Shown: positions 41,974-49,721, counted from the first letter of the stretch. The stretch is 64,000 nucleotides of DNA from Streptomyces sp. Q6 (GCF_036967205.1 NZ_CP146022.1:4774001-4838000); one strand, 5' to 3'. Notes: generated by a model not told the origin, from the sequence alone. A program made the numbers and translations.

Positions 41974-42633
41974 ATGAACGTCTGCGGCCTGTGCGAGACC
42001 CAGCTGACCGACGGCTACCTGTGCCCCGGCTGCACCCTCGCCACCGCCCGCCGCCTCGACACCGCCCCCCGCTGGTACGAGGCGCTCGCCGGGTTCCTCC
42101 AGCCCGCCGTCACCGGCCCCGCCGAGGGCGTACGGTCCGGCGGCCGCACCGAGCCGCCGCTGCCCCTCTCAGAACCCGTCCTCGTCCTGCGCGGGCCCGG
42201 CGGCATCGTCGGCATCCTGGAGGACTGGCGCTCGGCCATGCAGGCCGACCGCGGATGGAGCACGCCGGTCCTTGAGGGCGACACCGCCCGCCGCGTCCAC
42301 GTCGCCGCTCGCGCCCTGTCGATCAACCTGGAGTGGATCGCGTCCAGTTGGCCGGCCGCAGGCGCCATGGCCGAGGAGATCCGCGATCTCGAACGGGACG
42401 TCCGCTCCGTGATCGCCCCCACCGACCCCGCCGAACGCCCCGTCCGCATGGGCCACTGCCCGACCGCCCGAGACGCCCAGGACGCCCCCTGCGGCGCTGT
42501 CCTGCTCCGGCGTCCCGGCCAGACCTCGATCACGTGCTCGTGGTGCGGTACGACCTGGCCGCCGTCGCGCCTGCTTGCCCTCGCCCGCGCACAGCAGGAC
42601 GCCCTCAACGCGCCCCGGACGCTGGCAAGTTGA
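41974..42633 (+). CDS. Phage protein with zinc ribbons at both ends
   Basis: A 219-residue protein. N-terminal CGLCETQLTDGYLCPGC and C-terminal CPTARDAQDAPCGAVL, ITCSWCGTTWPP each look like Cys4 zinc sites. The middle is helical. This arrangement recurs among actinophage early proteins of unknown role. It ends the first part of the early operon; a 146-bp gap follows. Confidence 0.65.
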   Translation: MNVCGLCETQLTDGYLCPGCTLATARRLDTAPRWYEALAGFLQPAVTGPAEGVRSGGRTEPPLPLSEPVLVLRGPGGIVGILEDWRSAMQADRGWSTPVLEGDTARRVHVAARALSINLEWIASSWPAAGAMAEEIRDLERDVRSVIAPTDPAERPVRMGHCPTARDAQDAPCGAVLLRRPGQTSITCSWCGTTWPPSRLLALARAQQDALNAPRTLAS

Positions 42634-42638
42634 GGCGC

Positions 42639-42745
42639 TAGAATCGCAACAAAGACTTACAGAACGGGTGATCTTGTGCCAAGGTAGCCCGTACAACCAA
42701 AAACAGAACGGCCCCCGCCGGTGCTACCAACACCGAGCGAGGGCC
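42639..42745 (+). promoter_or_regulatory. -10-like element and hairpin in a gap of the early operon
   Basis: TAGAAT at 42639-42644 is a good -10 match within locally AT-richer DNA, but no good -35 is seen 17 bp upstream. At 42710-42745 a two-part hairpin (GGCCC/GGGCC and CGGTG/CACCG around CTACCAA) precedes the next gene's AAGGAG ribosome site. An internal promoter or attenuator is possible. Confidence 0.4.
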
Positions 42746-42779
42746 TGACCGCCACCCTTGATCACGCAAGGAGACGGCT

Positions 42780-43592
42780 ATGGCTCATCGTGCCATGCCC
42801 GGACGCGCTCGCCGCGTCCTGCGTCGGATCTTCCGACGCACGCCCACACGCACCACTCGCCCCGTCGCACCCCTCTGGGTCCGCATCCTCACCGACGTCG
42901 GGCGCCCCATCGTCCTCGCCGTCGCACTCCTCATGTGCGCCCCCGGCGAGTACCACCTCGCCCGCACCGCAGGCTGGAACACTCAGTTCGCGTACGGCAT
43001 GCCGGTCGTCCTCTCCGCCTACGCGGGCATCGCCGCGACCGTCGCCTCGACCCGCCGCCGAGGCGACCGAGGCCGCTGGTCCGCAATCCTCGGCGCCTGC
43101 CTCGCCCTCGGCCTCGCGATGGCCGCACAGGTCGTGTCCCACCTCATCGGCACCGGCCACCTCGCCGCCAAGCAGGGATGGCTCGTCGCCGTCACGTCCC
43201 TCGTGCCCCCGGCGGTCGTCGGGCACCTGCTGCACCTCGCAGCCACCCCGCCCGACACGCGCCAGGACACCCAGGACGCACCCGAGGCCCCCGCCGTCTT
43301 GAGCGTCCCGGCCGCCCCTGCGGCCCCACTCGTCATCTGCACGGCCGACCTCCGGCTGCCGGACGGCCAGGACGACGACAAGGACGCCCAGGACGACGAG
43401 CACCGTCCGCCGCCCCCACCCGTCCTGCTGAGCACCGCTGAGATCGCCGACAGGTACGGGGTCGACCCGTCGACCATCCGCAGCTGGGTCGCCTCTGGAC
43501 GGCTGTACGTGCACACCAAGGACGCCCGGGGACGCAACTGGTTCGCCGACGACGCGTCCGTCCCGGCGGCCCGCGAGGCGGTGGCGTCATGA
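42780..43592 (+). CDS. DUF2637-like membrane protein fused to a helix-turn-helix domain
   Basis: A 270-residue protein. About four hydrophobic helices in residues 35-150 (PIVLAVALLMCAPGEYHLAR, YGMPVVLSAYAGIAATVAST) resemble DUF2637 proteins of Streptomyces plasmids and phages. A Pro/Asp-rich linker leads to a MerR/excisionase-like helix-turn-helix at about 218-262 (LLSTAEIADRYGVDPSTIRS, WVASGRLYVHTKDARGRNWF). It could tie DNA to the membrane. AAGGAG precedes the ATG. Exact role unknown. Confidence 0.65.
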   Translation: MAHRAMPGRARRVLRRIFRRTPTRTTRPVAPLWVRILTDVGRPIVLAVALLMCAPGEYHLARTAGWNTQFAYGMPVVLSAYAGIAATVASTRRRGDRGRWSAILGACLALGLAMAAQVVSHLIGTGHLAAKQGWLVAVTSLVPPAVVGHLLHLAATPPDTRQDTQDAPEAPAVLSVPAAPAAPLVICTADLRLPDGQDDDKDAQDDEHRPPPPPVLLSTAEIADRYGVDPSTIRSWVASGRLYVHTKDARGRNWFADDASVPAAREAVAS

Positions 43593-43723
43593 CGCAGCCC
43601 GCCCCCGACGAGCAGCTGCCCGCGCTCCCGCCCCGCGGCGACCTCCCGCCCGGCTACGAGCCCACCCCGACCACCGCCTGGTCGTGGGACGACTACTTCG
43701 CCGGCCACCCCGTCGACGAGTAG
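43589..43723 (+). CDS. Short phage protein
   Basis: A 44-residue Pro-rich acidic peptide ending WSWDDYFAGHPVDE. The ATGA overlap with the preceding gene is the main support. Function unknown. Confidence 0.5.
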   Translation: MTQPAPDEQLPALPPRGDLPPGYEPTPTTAWSWDDYFAGHPVDE

Positions 43724-43728
43724 CCCCG

Positions 43729-43872
43729 GTGCTCGCCGCGTTCTTCGTGCTCGCCGCGCTCCTCGGTCTGTTCGGCCTCGTCGTGGTCGACATCCGCACC
43801 GTGCCCCCGATCACCGGCACCTGCGCCTTCATCGTCACCCTCGCCGCGCTCGCCGTGGCCATCTACCGGTAG
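43729..43872 (+). CDS. Tiny membrane protein
   Basis: A 47-residue product with two hydrophobic helices (LAAFFVLAALLGLFGLVVV; CAFIVTLAALAVAIY). GTG start at 43729, five bases after the previous stop. Unknown function. Confidence 0.5.
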   Translation: MLAAFFVLAALLGLFGLVVVDIRTVPPITGTCAFIVTLAALAVAIYR

Positions 43873-43881
43873 GACCCTGCC

Positions 43882-44391
43882 TTGACTGTCGTCACCCTCG
43901 GCGGCTGCACCGTCGGAATCTGCATCCTCATCCACCACCTCATCCAGTGGTGGCCCGGCCGCAAGGCCCTCATGAAGGACCCCGCCCGCCAGGCAGGCGA
44001 GTTGGCCCCGTTCCTGCTCGCGTGGGCCTACGGGGCGCTCACCATCCTCGGCGTCGGCGGACTCATCGGCTGGGCCGCCAAGACCACGCTGTGGATCTCC
44101 AACTGGCTCGGCGACGTCGCCCTCGTCTGGGGCGTCGGCGGCACCACAGGGACCCACGGCGCCGCGCCCACCTACCTGCCGCTCACCCAGGCCGGGGGCG
44201 CCGTCGTCCTCGTCCTCACCGTCGCCATGGTCGCCGCCGCGAAGAAGTCCCGGTGGGGCTACGCCATCAAGCGCGGCGCCTGGTGCGGAATCTGCCTCGG
44301 CACGAGCGCGGGCATCGCCGGATTCGCCGCGGCCCCGCTCGCCATCGGCACCAACTGGCTCGGCACCACGATCTTCGGAGCCATGCAGTGA
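43882..44391 (+). CDS. Phage membrane protein, unknown function
   Basis: A 169-residue protein with four hydrophobic helices (VTLGGCTVGICILIHHLI; LLAWAYGALTILGVGGLIGW; GGAVVLVLTVAMVAA; GTSAGIAGFAAAPLAIG). TTG start at 43882. Its stop overlaps the next GTG. No family recognised. Confidence 0.6.
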   Translation: MTVVTLGGCTVGICILIHHLIQWWPGRKALMKDPARQAGELAPFLLAWAYGALTILGVGGLIGWAAKTTLWISNWLGDVALVWGVGGTTGTHGAAPTYLPLTQAGGAVVLVLTVAMVAAAKKSRWGYAIKRGAWCGICLGTSAGIAGFAAAPLAIGTNWLGTTIFGAMQ

Positions 44392-44720
44392 GCCAGGACG
44401 ACGACGAGCCCGAAGAGGAGCGCGAGACAAGCCGGTTGGCCGGCGGATGCGTACTCGCCGCCCTCGGCGCCGGAGCCCTGGCGGTCGTCTTCGCCGTCTC
44501 GACAGAGGCCGGGATCCTCGCCGTCTGGCTCGCCGCCACCGCCGCGGTGTGGTGGGCAGCCCGCCGCCGCATGTCCGATTCGTCCTCCCCTCCCCCGCCC
44601 CCTCCCGCAGACGACGTTTACGCAGCTCATAGCGACGAAATCGCCCGGGTCCAGAAGGGGCCGGGGGAGGGGTTGTTGATCTTGTACCCGAAGCGCGACG
44701 ACATGGAGAACGACCAATGA
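44388..44720 (+). CDS. Small phage membrane protein
   Basis: A 110-residue protein: acidic N-terminus (DDDEPEEERETSR), two helices (AGGCVLAALGAGALAVVFAV; AGILAVWLAATAAVWW), and a Pro-rich hydrophilic tail. GTGA and ATGA overlaps on either side. Unknown function. Confidence 0.6.
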   Translation: MSQDDDEPEEERETSRLAGGCVLAALGAGALAVVFAVSTEAGILAVWLAATAAVWWAARRRMSDSSSPPPPPPADDVYAAHSDEIARVQKGPGEGLLILYPKRDDMENDQ

Positions 44721-44809
44721 TCCACAGCCTGTTGAAGATCCTCCGCGCCGCCCCCACCTACTGCGGCAAGTGCGGCTGGTGGGTCGAAGGATGCCCCCAC
44801 CAGAACTGA
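44717..44809 (+). CDS. Micro-protein with Cys motif
   Basis: A 30-residue product starting MIHSLLKILRAAPTYCGKCG and ending WWVEGCPHQN. CxxC plus CPH may bind zinc. Supported by the ATGA overlap with the upstream gene; otherwise unassigned. Confidence 0.45.
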   Translation: MIHSLLKILRAAPTYCGKCGWWVEGCPHQN

Positions 44810-44827
44810 CTACGAGAGGATGACCCC

Positions 44828-45241
44828 ATGACCGACGACCTGGCGCAGTGGCTCGGCGAGCAGCTCGACGTGGACGCGGCGCACGCCGTCGCTGCGGCCG
44901 AGGAGGCACCGGGTGCGGAGTGGCGGTATGACGGGCAGTACGTCGTGGCCGTCGCCGAGCGGGACATGGTGGCGGTCGGCTCGCAGGACTTCATGGACCC
45001 GAAGGTCGGCGAGCACATCGCCGCCCATGATCCGGCGCGCGTGCTGCGCGAGATCGACGCCAAGCGGCAGATGCTCACCCTGCACGCCGCGACAGGTGGG
45101 CACGAGTGCTCGACGCGGGACGAGCGCGGCGACATCGACCACTGCACCTGGGTCATGGAGTCCGAGGCGTGCCCGACGCTGCGCCTGCTCGCCCTGCCCT
45201 ACGCGGACCGGCCCGGCTACCGCGAGGAGTGGCGGCCGTGA
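44828..45241 (+). CDS. DUF6221-like phage protein
   Basis: A 137-residue protein. The segment VGEHIAAHDPARVLREIDAK, RQMLTLH matches the HIxxHDPARVLREVxAKR pattern of DUF6221 proteins frequent in Streptomyces phages. The C-terminus (CPTLRLLALPYADRPGYREE) also fits. GAGAGG precedes the ATG. Role unknown. Confidence 0.7.
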   Translation: MTDDLAQWLGEQLDVDAAHAVAAAEEAPGAEWRYDGQYVVAVAERDMVAVGSQDFMDPKVGEHIAAHDPARVLREIDAKRQMLTLHAATGGHECSTRDERGDIDHCTWVMESEACPTLRLLALPYADRPGYREEWRP

Positions 45242-45633
45242 CCATCACCATCAGGCTCGTCGGCGGCCCCGACGACGGCCGCACCATGACGATCATGGAC
45301 AACGAGCCCCCGCCGCTCTACCTGATCCCCCAGCCGCCCCCGCTCACCGACCTCTGGGCCGACCCTCTTGCCCCACCAGCCCCGATCCCGGTCGCGCAGT
45401 ACGAGCTGATGCACGAGAACGGGTGGCCCCGCCGCGAGGACGACGGCACCTACCTCTACGGCCACCGTCCCACCCCGGCCGCGCCGGGCGCACGCCACGC
45501 CCTGGAGGAGAGCCGCAGGGCGGCGCAGACCGCCGAGGAGCAACGCACCGCCGAGCTGGACGCGACGTGGTCCGAGATCCGCAAGGAACGCCCCCAGTAC
45601 CCCGAGGACTGGCGCGAACTCGGGCGGCCGTAG
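45238..45633 (+). CDS. Phage protein, unknown function
   Basis: A 131-residue protein starting VTITIRLVGGPDDGRTMTIM, with a YELMHENGWPRREDDGTYLY segment typical of small actinophage beta proteins. GTGA overlap at the start. Last gene of this rightward run before the leftward gene at 45640. Confidence 0.6.
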   Translation: MTITIRLVGGPDDGRTMTIMDNEPPPLYLIPQPPPLTDLWADPLAPPAPIPVAQYELMHENGWPRREDDGTYLYGHRPTPAAPGARHALEESRRAAQTAEEQRTAELDATWSEIRKERPQYPEDWRELGRP

Positions 45634-45639
45634 CTTCGG

Positions 45640-45867
45640 TTACTCCGCGCGCATCGCCACGATGAACAGAACCTCCCGCGCATCAAGATCACTTGGGATC
45701 GGAACGGCATGCCCGTTCACGCAGGCGAGCGACACGGGAACGCTGTCGTCACCGAGATCGCCGCTGACCCTGTGCGAGTGAGTGGCGGCGCAGGCGGGAC
45801 ACTGCACGACGACGTAGTCGGCTCCGTAAGTGATCGGTCCATGAACGGTGATCTCGACGTAGGCCAT
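45640..45867 (-). CDS. Small zinc-binding-like protein, antisense to the phage operon
   Basis: A 75-residue protein, the only leftward gene between the repressor and the window end. MAYVEITVHGPITYGADYVV leads into CPACAATHSHRVSG and CVNGHAVPIP, a likely Cys4/CxH zinc site. GAGG lies about 8 nt before the ATG; a GTG at 45918 is less likely. It is divergent from a small helix-turn-helix gene. The pair, closed by a terminator, looks like an independently expressed (moron-like) insert. Confidence 0.6.
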   Translation of the reverse strand: MAYVEITVHGPITYGADYVVVQCPACAATHSHRVSGDLGDDSVPVSLACVNGHAVPIPSDLDAREVLFIVAMRAE

Positions 45868-45924
45868 GCGGCGATCCTCGCGCAGATCGCAGTGCAGGAG
45901 TAGGCCATAACGCACCATGGAGGC

Positions 45925-46128
45925 ATGGAGTCACAGCTTCTGCGCCCCGGCTACCTCACCGCCCACCAGACCGCCACCGCCCTCGGCATCGGCCTCGACA
46001 GCGTCCGCAAACTTGTCGAGCGCGGCCACCTCACCCCGGCCCCCGGCAGCACCCCGCGGCAGCGCTGGTTCGCCCTCGCCGACGTCCATGCCTACGCCAC
46101 CAACCGCCACACCCGCGCCGCTGCTTGA
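45925..46128 (+). CDS. Small helix-turn-helix (excisionase/MerR-like) protein
   Basis: A 67-residue DNA-binding protein. YLTAHQTATALGIGLDSVRK and LVERGHLTPAPGSTPRQRWF form a typical winged Xis/MerR-like helix-turn-helix, followed by ALADVHAYA. It could be the phage excisionase, though it is far from integrase, or the regulator of the divergent gene at 45640-45867, 57 bp away. A terminator follows 66 bp later. Confidence 0.7.
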   Translation: MESQLLRPGYLTAHQTATALGIGLDSVRKLVERGHLTPAPGSTPRQRWFALADVHAYATNRHTRAAA

Positions 46129-46193
46129 CGCGCAGGTCAGCCCAGTGTCACGATCTCGGTGAACAACTGTGCCCCCAGACGGCACCACAGACG

Positions 46194-46240
46194 CACGACG
46201 AAGCCCCCGCACCGGTCCCCCCGGCGGGGGCTTCGTCGTG
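46194..46240 (+). terminator. 17-bp perfect hairpin terminator
   Basis: CACGACGAAGCCCCCGC pairs perfectly with GCGGGGGCTTCGTCGTG around a 13-base loop. It separates the divergent pair (45640-46128) from the late genes starting at 46321, and would stop early-operon transcription too unless read through. Confidence 0.8.
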
Positions 46241-46320
46241 TCACAGCCCCATCACACCGCCCTCACGCCGCCCCCACGTCCCGGATGATGCAGCTTCCAC
46301 TGCGCACCACTGGGGGGACC

Positions 46321-46659
46321 ATGAGCCAGCCGTACACGCCCGCACCACCCGCCTGGACACCACAGCCGCCGCCCCGCTTCAACTGGGCACGCTGGGCGCT
46401 GTGGACGGCCTTAGCCGCCGTCCTCGCCTTCGCCCTCGCCGGCGGCCTCGGCTACCTCCTCCGCGACGACAGCAGCACCAGCGCCGACCCAGCCGCCTGC
46501 AAGGCCGCCATGCGCGCCGACTTCAAGCGCGCGGCCGCCGCCGGCAGCAACGCCACCCCGAGCGACAGGCCCGCCGAGTGCGCAGGCGTCGACGACGCCA
46601 CCGTGCAGCGCTACGCCACCGAGATCGTCACCGAGCAGCTCGGAGACATCGAGCCGTAG
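46321..46659 (+). CDS. Phage membrane-anchored protein, unknown function
   Basis: A 112-residue protein with a Pro-rich start, one helix (WALWTALAAVLAFALAGGLG) and an extracytoplasmic domain (ACKAAMRADFKRAAAAGSNA). The organisation resembles small Streptomyces lipoprotein-like membrane proteins. ATG 46321 follows GGGGGG. First gene after the strong terminator. Confidence 0.6.
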   Translation: MSQPYTPAPPAWTPQPPPRFNWARWALWTALAAVLAFALAGGLGYLLRDDSSTSADPAACKAAMRADFKRAAAAGSNATPSDRPAECAGVDDATVQRYATEIVTEQLGDIEP

Positions 46660-46671
46660 GAGGTGGCGCCC

Positions 46672-46947
46672 GTGGCCGGCATCCGCAACGGGCGCCCCTA
46701 CCGCCGCCTGTGCGCCTGGCAGAAGGCGCTCGGCCTGCCCTGCTGGATCTGCGGCCACAACATCCCGACCGACGTCGACGGCCGGACTCACCCGCTGGCG
46801 TTCACCCTCGACCACGAGCAGCCACTGTCCCGGGGCGGCAACCTCCTCGACCCGGCCAACGCCCGCAGCGCGCACCGCAAGTGCAACAGCGCCCGCGGCA
46901 ACCGGCCGACCGTGAAGCGACCGAAGCGACCCGCACTGAGGTGGTGA
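46672..46947 (+). CDS. HNH endonuclease next to terminase
   Basis: A 91-residue HNH nuclease. LPCWICGHNI supplies the Cys pair; FTLDHEQPLSRGGNLLDPAN and ARSAHRKCNSARGNR form the His-Asn-His core. In HK97-type phages a small HNH protein beside the terminase is needed for specific cos cleavage, and the location here fits. GTG 46672 has AGGAGG 8 nt upstream. Confidence 0.85.
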   Translation: MAGIRNGRPYRRLCAWQKALGLPCWICGHNIPTDVDGRTHPLAFTLDHEQPLSRGGNLLDPANARSAHRKCNSARGNRPTVKRPKRPALRW

Positions 46948-46951
46948 ACAC

Positions 46952-47098
46952 ATGAGCACAGTCGAAATCGGCACCCTCGTCCTCGCGTCAGCCGCAGTGG
47001 CCCTGGTCGCGTTGGCGGCCCGGTGGCAGCGGCAGGCAGCCGAGATGCAGAGGCAGGCAGCCGAGATTCAGGCGAACCTGCGCCGAGGACGTCGGTGA
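46952..47098 (+). CDS. Tiny membrane protein with coiled-coil tail
   Basis: A 48-residue protein: helix VEIGTLVLASAAVALVALAA then WQRQAAEMQRQAAEIQANLR, a repeated RQAAE heptad. Possible role unknown; rz- or holin-like function is not supported by position. Confidence 0.5.
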   Translation: MSTVEIGTLVLASAAVALVALAARWQRQAAEMQRQAAEIQANLRRGRR

Positions 47099-47104
47099 CG
47101 CACG

Positions 47105-47542
47105 ATGCTGTACGTCATCACCGGCCCGCCAGCCGCGGGCAAGTCGTCGTGGATCGAGTCGCATGCCAAGCCCACCGACATCGTGATCGACCTCGACCGC
47201 ATCACGCTCGCGCTCACCGGGCCTGGCGCACCGCAGTGGAACCAGGACGCGACCGTCGTCCGCGTCGCCCAGCGCGCCCGCTACGCAGCCATCGACGAGG
47301 CCGTGAAGCACCGCGACAAGGTCGACGTCTACCTCATCCACACCAGGCCCAAGGCCAAGGCGCTCGCGCAGTACAAGAGGCTGGACGCACGCATCGTGGC
47401 AGTCGACCCGGGCCGCGACGTGGTCATGAAGCGCATCGACGCGATGCGATCACCAGAGATGAAGCGCGTCGCCACCGCCTGGTACAACGACCGCCGACGG
47501 CGCGCAGAGCAGACCGTCACCCAGTCACCGCTGCGCTGGTAA
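47105..47542 (+). CDS. P-loop kinase/ATPase-like protein
   Basis: A 145-residue protein with the Walker A motif GPPAAGKSS at residues 7-15 and a Walker-B-like IVIDLD. A later Arg-rich helix (YNDRRRRAEQ) may form a lid. The size resembles polynucleotide or nucleoside kinases found near HNH and terminase genes in actinophages. Substrate not known. Confidence 0.7.
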   Translation: MLYVITGPPAAGKSSWIESHAKPTDIVIDLDRITLALTGPGAPQWNQDATVVRVAQRARYAAIDEAVKHRDKVDVYLIHTRPKAKALAQYKRLDARIVAVDPGRDVVMKRIDAMRSPEMKRVATAWYNDRRRRAEQTVTQSPLRW

Positions 47543-47813
47543 CGCAAAGCCACCGGGGGTGTCGGCGCCCGGCGGGAGGCGACCGCGCGGACCCGAACCG
47601 CACTGTGGATCATCGTCTGGGCGGGGAGAGTGGATCAAAACTTCAGGGCTCTCCTGGGCGACCCAAACGCCCTTCTCGCCCGATTTTTTACACGGGGCCT
47701 GTACTCGCTAATCCGCTGGCCTCAACGCCAGCGATTTAGTGGCCGCTCCTAATCCGCCGAAGCCGACGCCAGCGATTTAGCGCGGTGACTATGCGTGACC
47801 GGCGGAGGTGATC
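47543..47813. other. Non-coding packaging-site candidate with terminator and paired hairpin repeats
   Basis: No gene in 271 bp. At about 47656-47688 GGGCGA and TCGCCC flank a loop and are followed by T6, a standard intrinsic terminator, rare in this GC-rich DNA. At about 47709-47740 and 47750-47781 two 32-bp direct repeats share CTAATCCGC and GACGCCAGCGATTTAG-like ends; the first is an imperfect inverted repeat (CTAAtcCGCTGGC/GCCAGCGatTTAG). Just before the terminase genes, these are good candidates for the cos or pac recognition site. Confidence 0.55.
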
Positions 47814-48080
47814 ATGGCGACGAACGTCGAAGCGACCGCCGCCGAGATTGAGCACCTGCGCGTCGGTGACACGGCGCCCGGCCTGGCCCAACTCGCCCTG
47901 ACACTCGCTGCGGTGATGGACGGCAAGGACGGGGCGACGGCCAAGGCGAACGCGGGCCGTGAGCTGCGCGCCGCACTGGAGGGCCTGCGCAAGGTGGCCC
48001 CCGTGGCCGACCAGGACGACAGGGTCGACCAGCTGTCGCAGAAGCGGGAGGAACGCCGTGTCCGAGCCCGCCGCGCCTGA
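47814..48080 (+). CDS. Putative terminase small subunit or packaging partner
   Basis: An 88-residue helical protein (ATAAEIEHLRVGDTAPGLAQ; KANAGRELRAALEGLRKVAP; basic tail REERRVRARRA). The ATG at 47814 has GGAGG upstream. It overlaps the large terminase by 23 bases. Assignment rests on position between the repeat region and the large subunit; sequence similarity to known small subunits is not obvious. Confidence 0.5.
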   Translation: MATNVEATAAEIEHLRVGDTAPGLAQLALTLAAVMDGKDGATAKANAGRELRAALEGLRKVAPVADQDDRVDQLSQKREERRVRARRA

Positions 48081-49548
48081 CCCTGACTACGGCGTACAGA
48101 CGCCCCGCCTGTTCACCGCCCCGCCCAACTACCTGTCCTCGGCGGGGCAGGAGGCTGTCGAGCTGGCGGCGATGGCGGGCTTGGACCTGTTCCCGTGGCA
48201 GCAGAGCGTCCTCGACGTGGGGATGCGGGAGCGTGCCGACGGCAACTGGACCGCGTTCGAGATCGCCGTCAACGTTGCCCGGCAGAACGGCAAGGGCGGG
48301 ATCATCGAAGCGCGGGAGCTGGCCGGGCTGTTCCTGCTGAAGGAGCGGCTGATCATCCACTCGGCGCACGAGTTCAAGACCAGCCGCGTCGCGTTCCAGA
48401 GGATCCAGTCCCTCATCCTCGGGTGCCCTGACCTGCGCAAACGCGTGAAGCGGATGTTGTGTAACACCACCGAGACGTCGATCACGCTGACCACCGGCGA
48501 GAGCTTGCAGTTCATCGCGCGCTCGGGCGGCTCGGGCCGTGGCTGGACCGGGGACTGCAACATCCTCGACGAGGACATGATCCTCGGCGATGACGCCATG
48601 GGCGCGCTCATGCCGACCATGTCCGCCGTCCCGAACCCGCAGCTCTGGTACCTGGGCAGCGCCGGCATCGGCGCGCCGTCCGTGCAGCTGGCCCGCCTGC
48701 GGCGCCGCGCGCTGGCCGCGTTGGAGGCTGGCGTCCCGGACCCGTCGCTGGCGTACTTCGAGTGGTCGATCGATCCGCACGTGGACGAGTGCCCGACCGG
48801 CTGCACCGACCACGACGACCCCGATGACCTGGCGTCGTGGGCCAAGGCGAACCCGTCGCTGGGCTACCTGATCACTCCGGAGTTCGTGCGCAACGAGCGG
48901 GCGTCCCTCGGCTCGTCGGGCATCTTCGAGCGGGAGCGGCTCGGTGTCGGCCAGTACCCGTCGGACGAGGCCGACACGTGGCAGGTCATCGGCGAGGAGG
49001 CGTGGCGGGCCCTGGCGGTCGCTGACGCGAAGCGCAGCGGCACGGTGTCGTTCTCCATCGACATGACCCCGGAGCGGTCGCACGCGGCGATCTGCGCCGC
49101 CTTCCCCTGGCGCGGCGGCGTCCACGTCACGGTTGTCGAGCACCGGCCCGGGGCGGGATGGATCGTTGAGCGGGCCAAGGAGCTGCACGCCAAGTGGAAC
49201 CCGCGGTGCTGGGTGATCGACCCGGCCAGTCCGGCAGCGTCGCTCATCGGCGCCCTGGAGGACGCAGACGACGGGCTGGGCGTTGAGGTGGTCAAGCCCA
49301 CGGGCCGGGACATGGCGGCGGCCTGCGGCCAGTTCTACGACGCGGTTTCCGCGCAGGAGCTGACGCACTTCGACGATGCGCCGCTCGCGTCCGCCCTGGC
49401 GGGCGCGCAGCAGCGGCCGCTCGGTGATGCGTGGGCGTGGGCCCGTCGGGGCGTGTCCGTGGACATCAGCCCGCTGGTCGCGGCGACCCTCGCCAAGTGG
49501 GGGCTCGGCGCTGAGGTGGAAGAGGAAGGGGCGCCGAACCTGTGGTGA
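48058..49548 (+). CDS. terL: Terminase large subunit
   Basis: Packaging motor and nuclease, 496 residues. The ATPase half has Walker A-like NVARQNGKGG near residue 75, Walker B ILDEDM near 168 and the coupling-type GSAGIGAPS. The nuclease half starts near 330 with SFSIDMTPERSHAAICAAF (first Asp) and WVIDPAS near 390. The sequence fits the HK97/cos-type actinophage group. GTG start 48058 lies within the preceding gene, an overlap of 23 bases. Confidence 0.92.
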   Translation: MSEPAAPDPDYGVQTPRLFTAPPNYLSSAGQEAVELAAMAGLDLFPWQQSVLDVGMRERADGNWTAFEIAVNVARQNGKGGIIEARELAGLFLLKERLIIHSAHEFKTSRVAFQRIQSLILGCPDLRKRVKRMLCNTTETSITLTTGESLQFIARSGGSGRGWTGDCNILDEDMILGDDAMGALMPTMSAVPNPQLWYLGSAGIGAPSVQLARLRRRALAALEAGVPDPSLAYFEWSIDPHVDECPTGCTDHDDPDDLASWAKANPSLGYLITPEFVRNERASLGSSGIFERERLGVGQYPSDEADTWQVIGEEAWRALAVADAKRSGTVSFSIDMTPERSHAAICAAFPWRGGVHVTVVEHRPGAGWIVERAKELHAKWNPRCWVIDPASPAASLIGALEDADDGLGVEVVKPTGRDMAAACGQFYDAVSAQELTHFDDAPLASALAGAQQRPLGDAWAWARRGVSVDISPLVAATLAKWGLGAEVEEEGAPNLW

Positions 49549-49721
49549 GATCCGTCGCGTTGACCGTCGCCGAGGTCGTGTCCCTGCTGTCGATCCTGTA
49601 CGGCGTCGCGTTGATCTACGTGCCTGCGGCGCTGATCCTGGCCGGGCTGATGGGCGTTGTCGCCGCGGAGCGGAAGCTGGCGCCGCGACGATCTACCCAC
49701 CGTAAGGGGGCGCCGTCATGA
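49545..49721 (+). CDS. Small membrane protein between terminase and portal
   Basis: A 58-residue protein with one or two hydrophobic helices (LTVAEVVSLLSILYGVALIY; VPAALILAGLMGVVAA) and a basic tail (RKLAPRRSTHRKG). It overlaps both neighbours (GTGA, ATGA), supporting real translation. Function unknown; a membrane protein in the head module is unusual. Confidence 0.6.
   Translation: MRSVALTVAEVVSLLSILYGVALIYVPAALILAGLMGVVAAERKLAPRRSTHRKGAPS

Noticed and set aside
39062-47542. A known anti-phage defence system in the small-gene region
   Set aside because: No restriction, retron, Abi, CBASS, Gabija or toxin-antitoxin pair could be recognised; only unassigned small proteins and two HNH nucleases.
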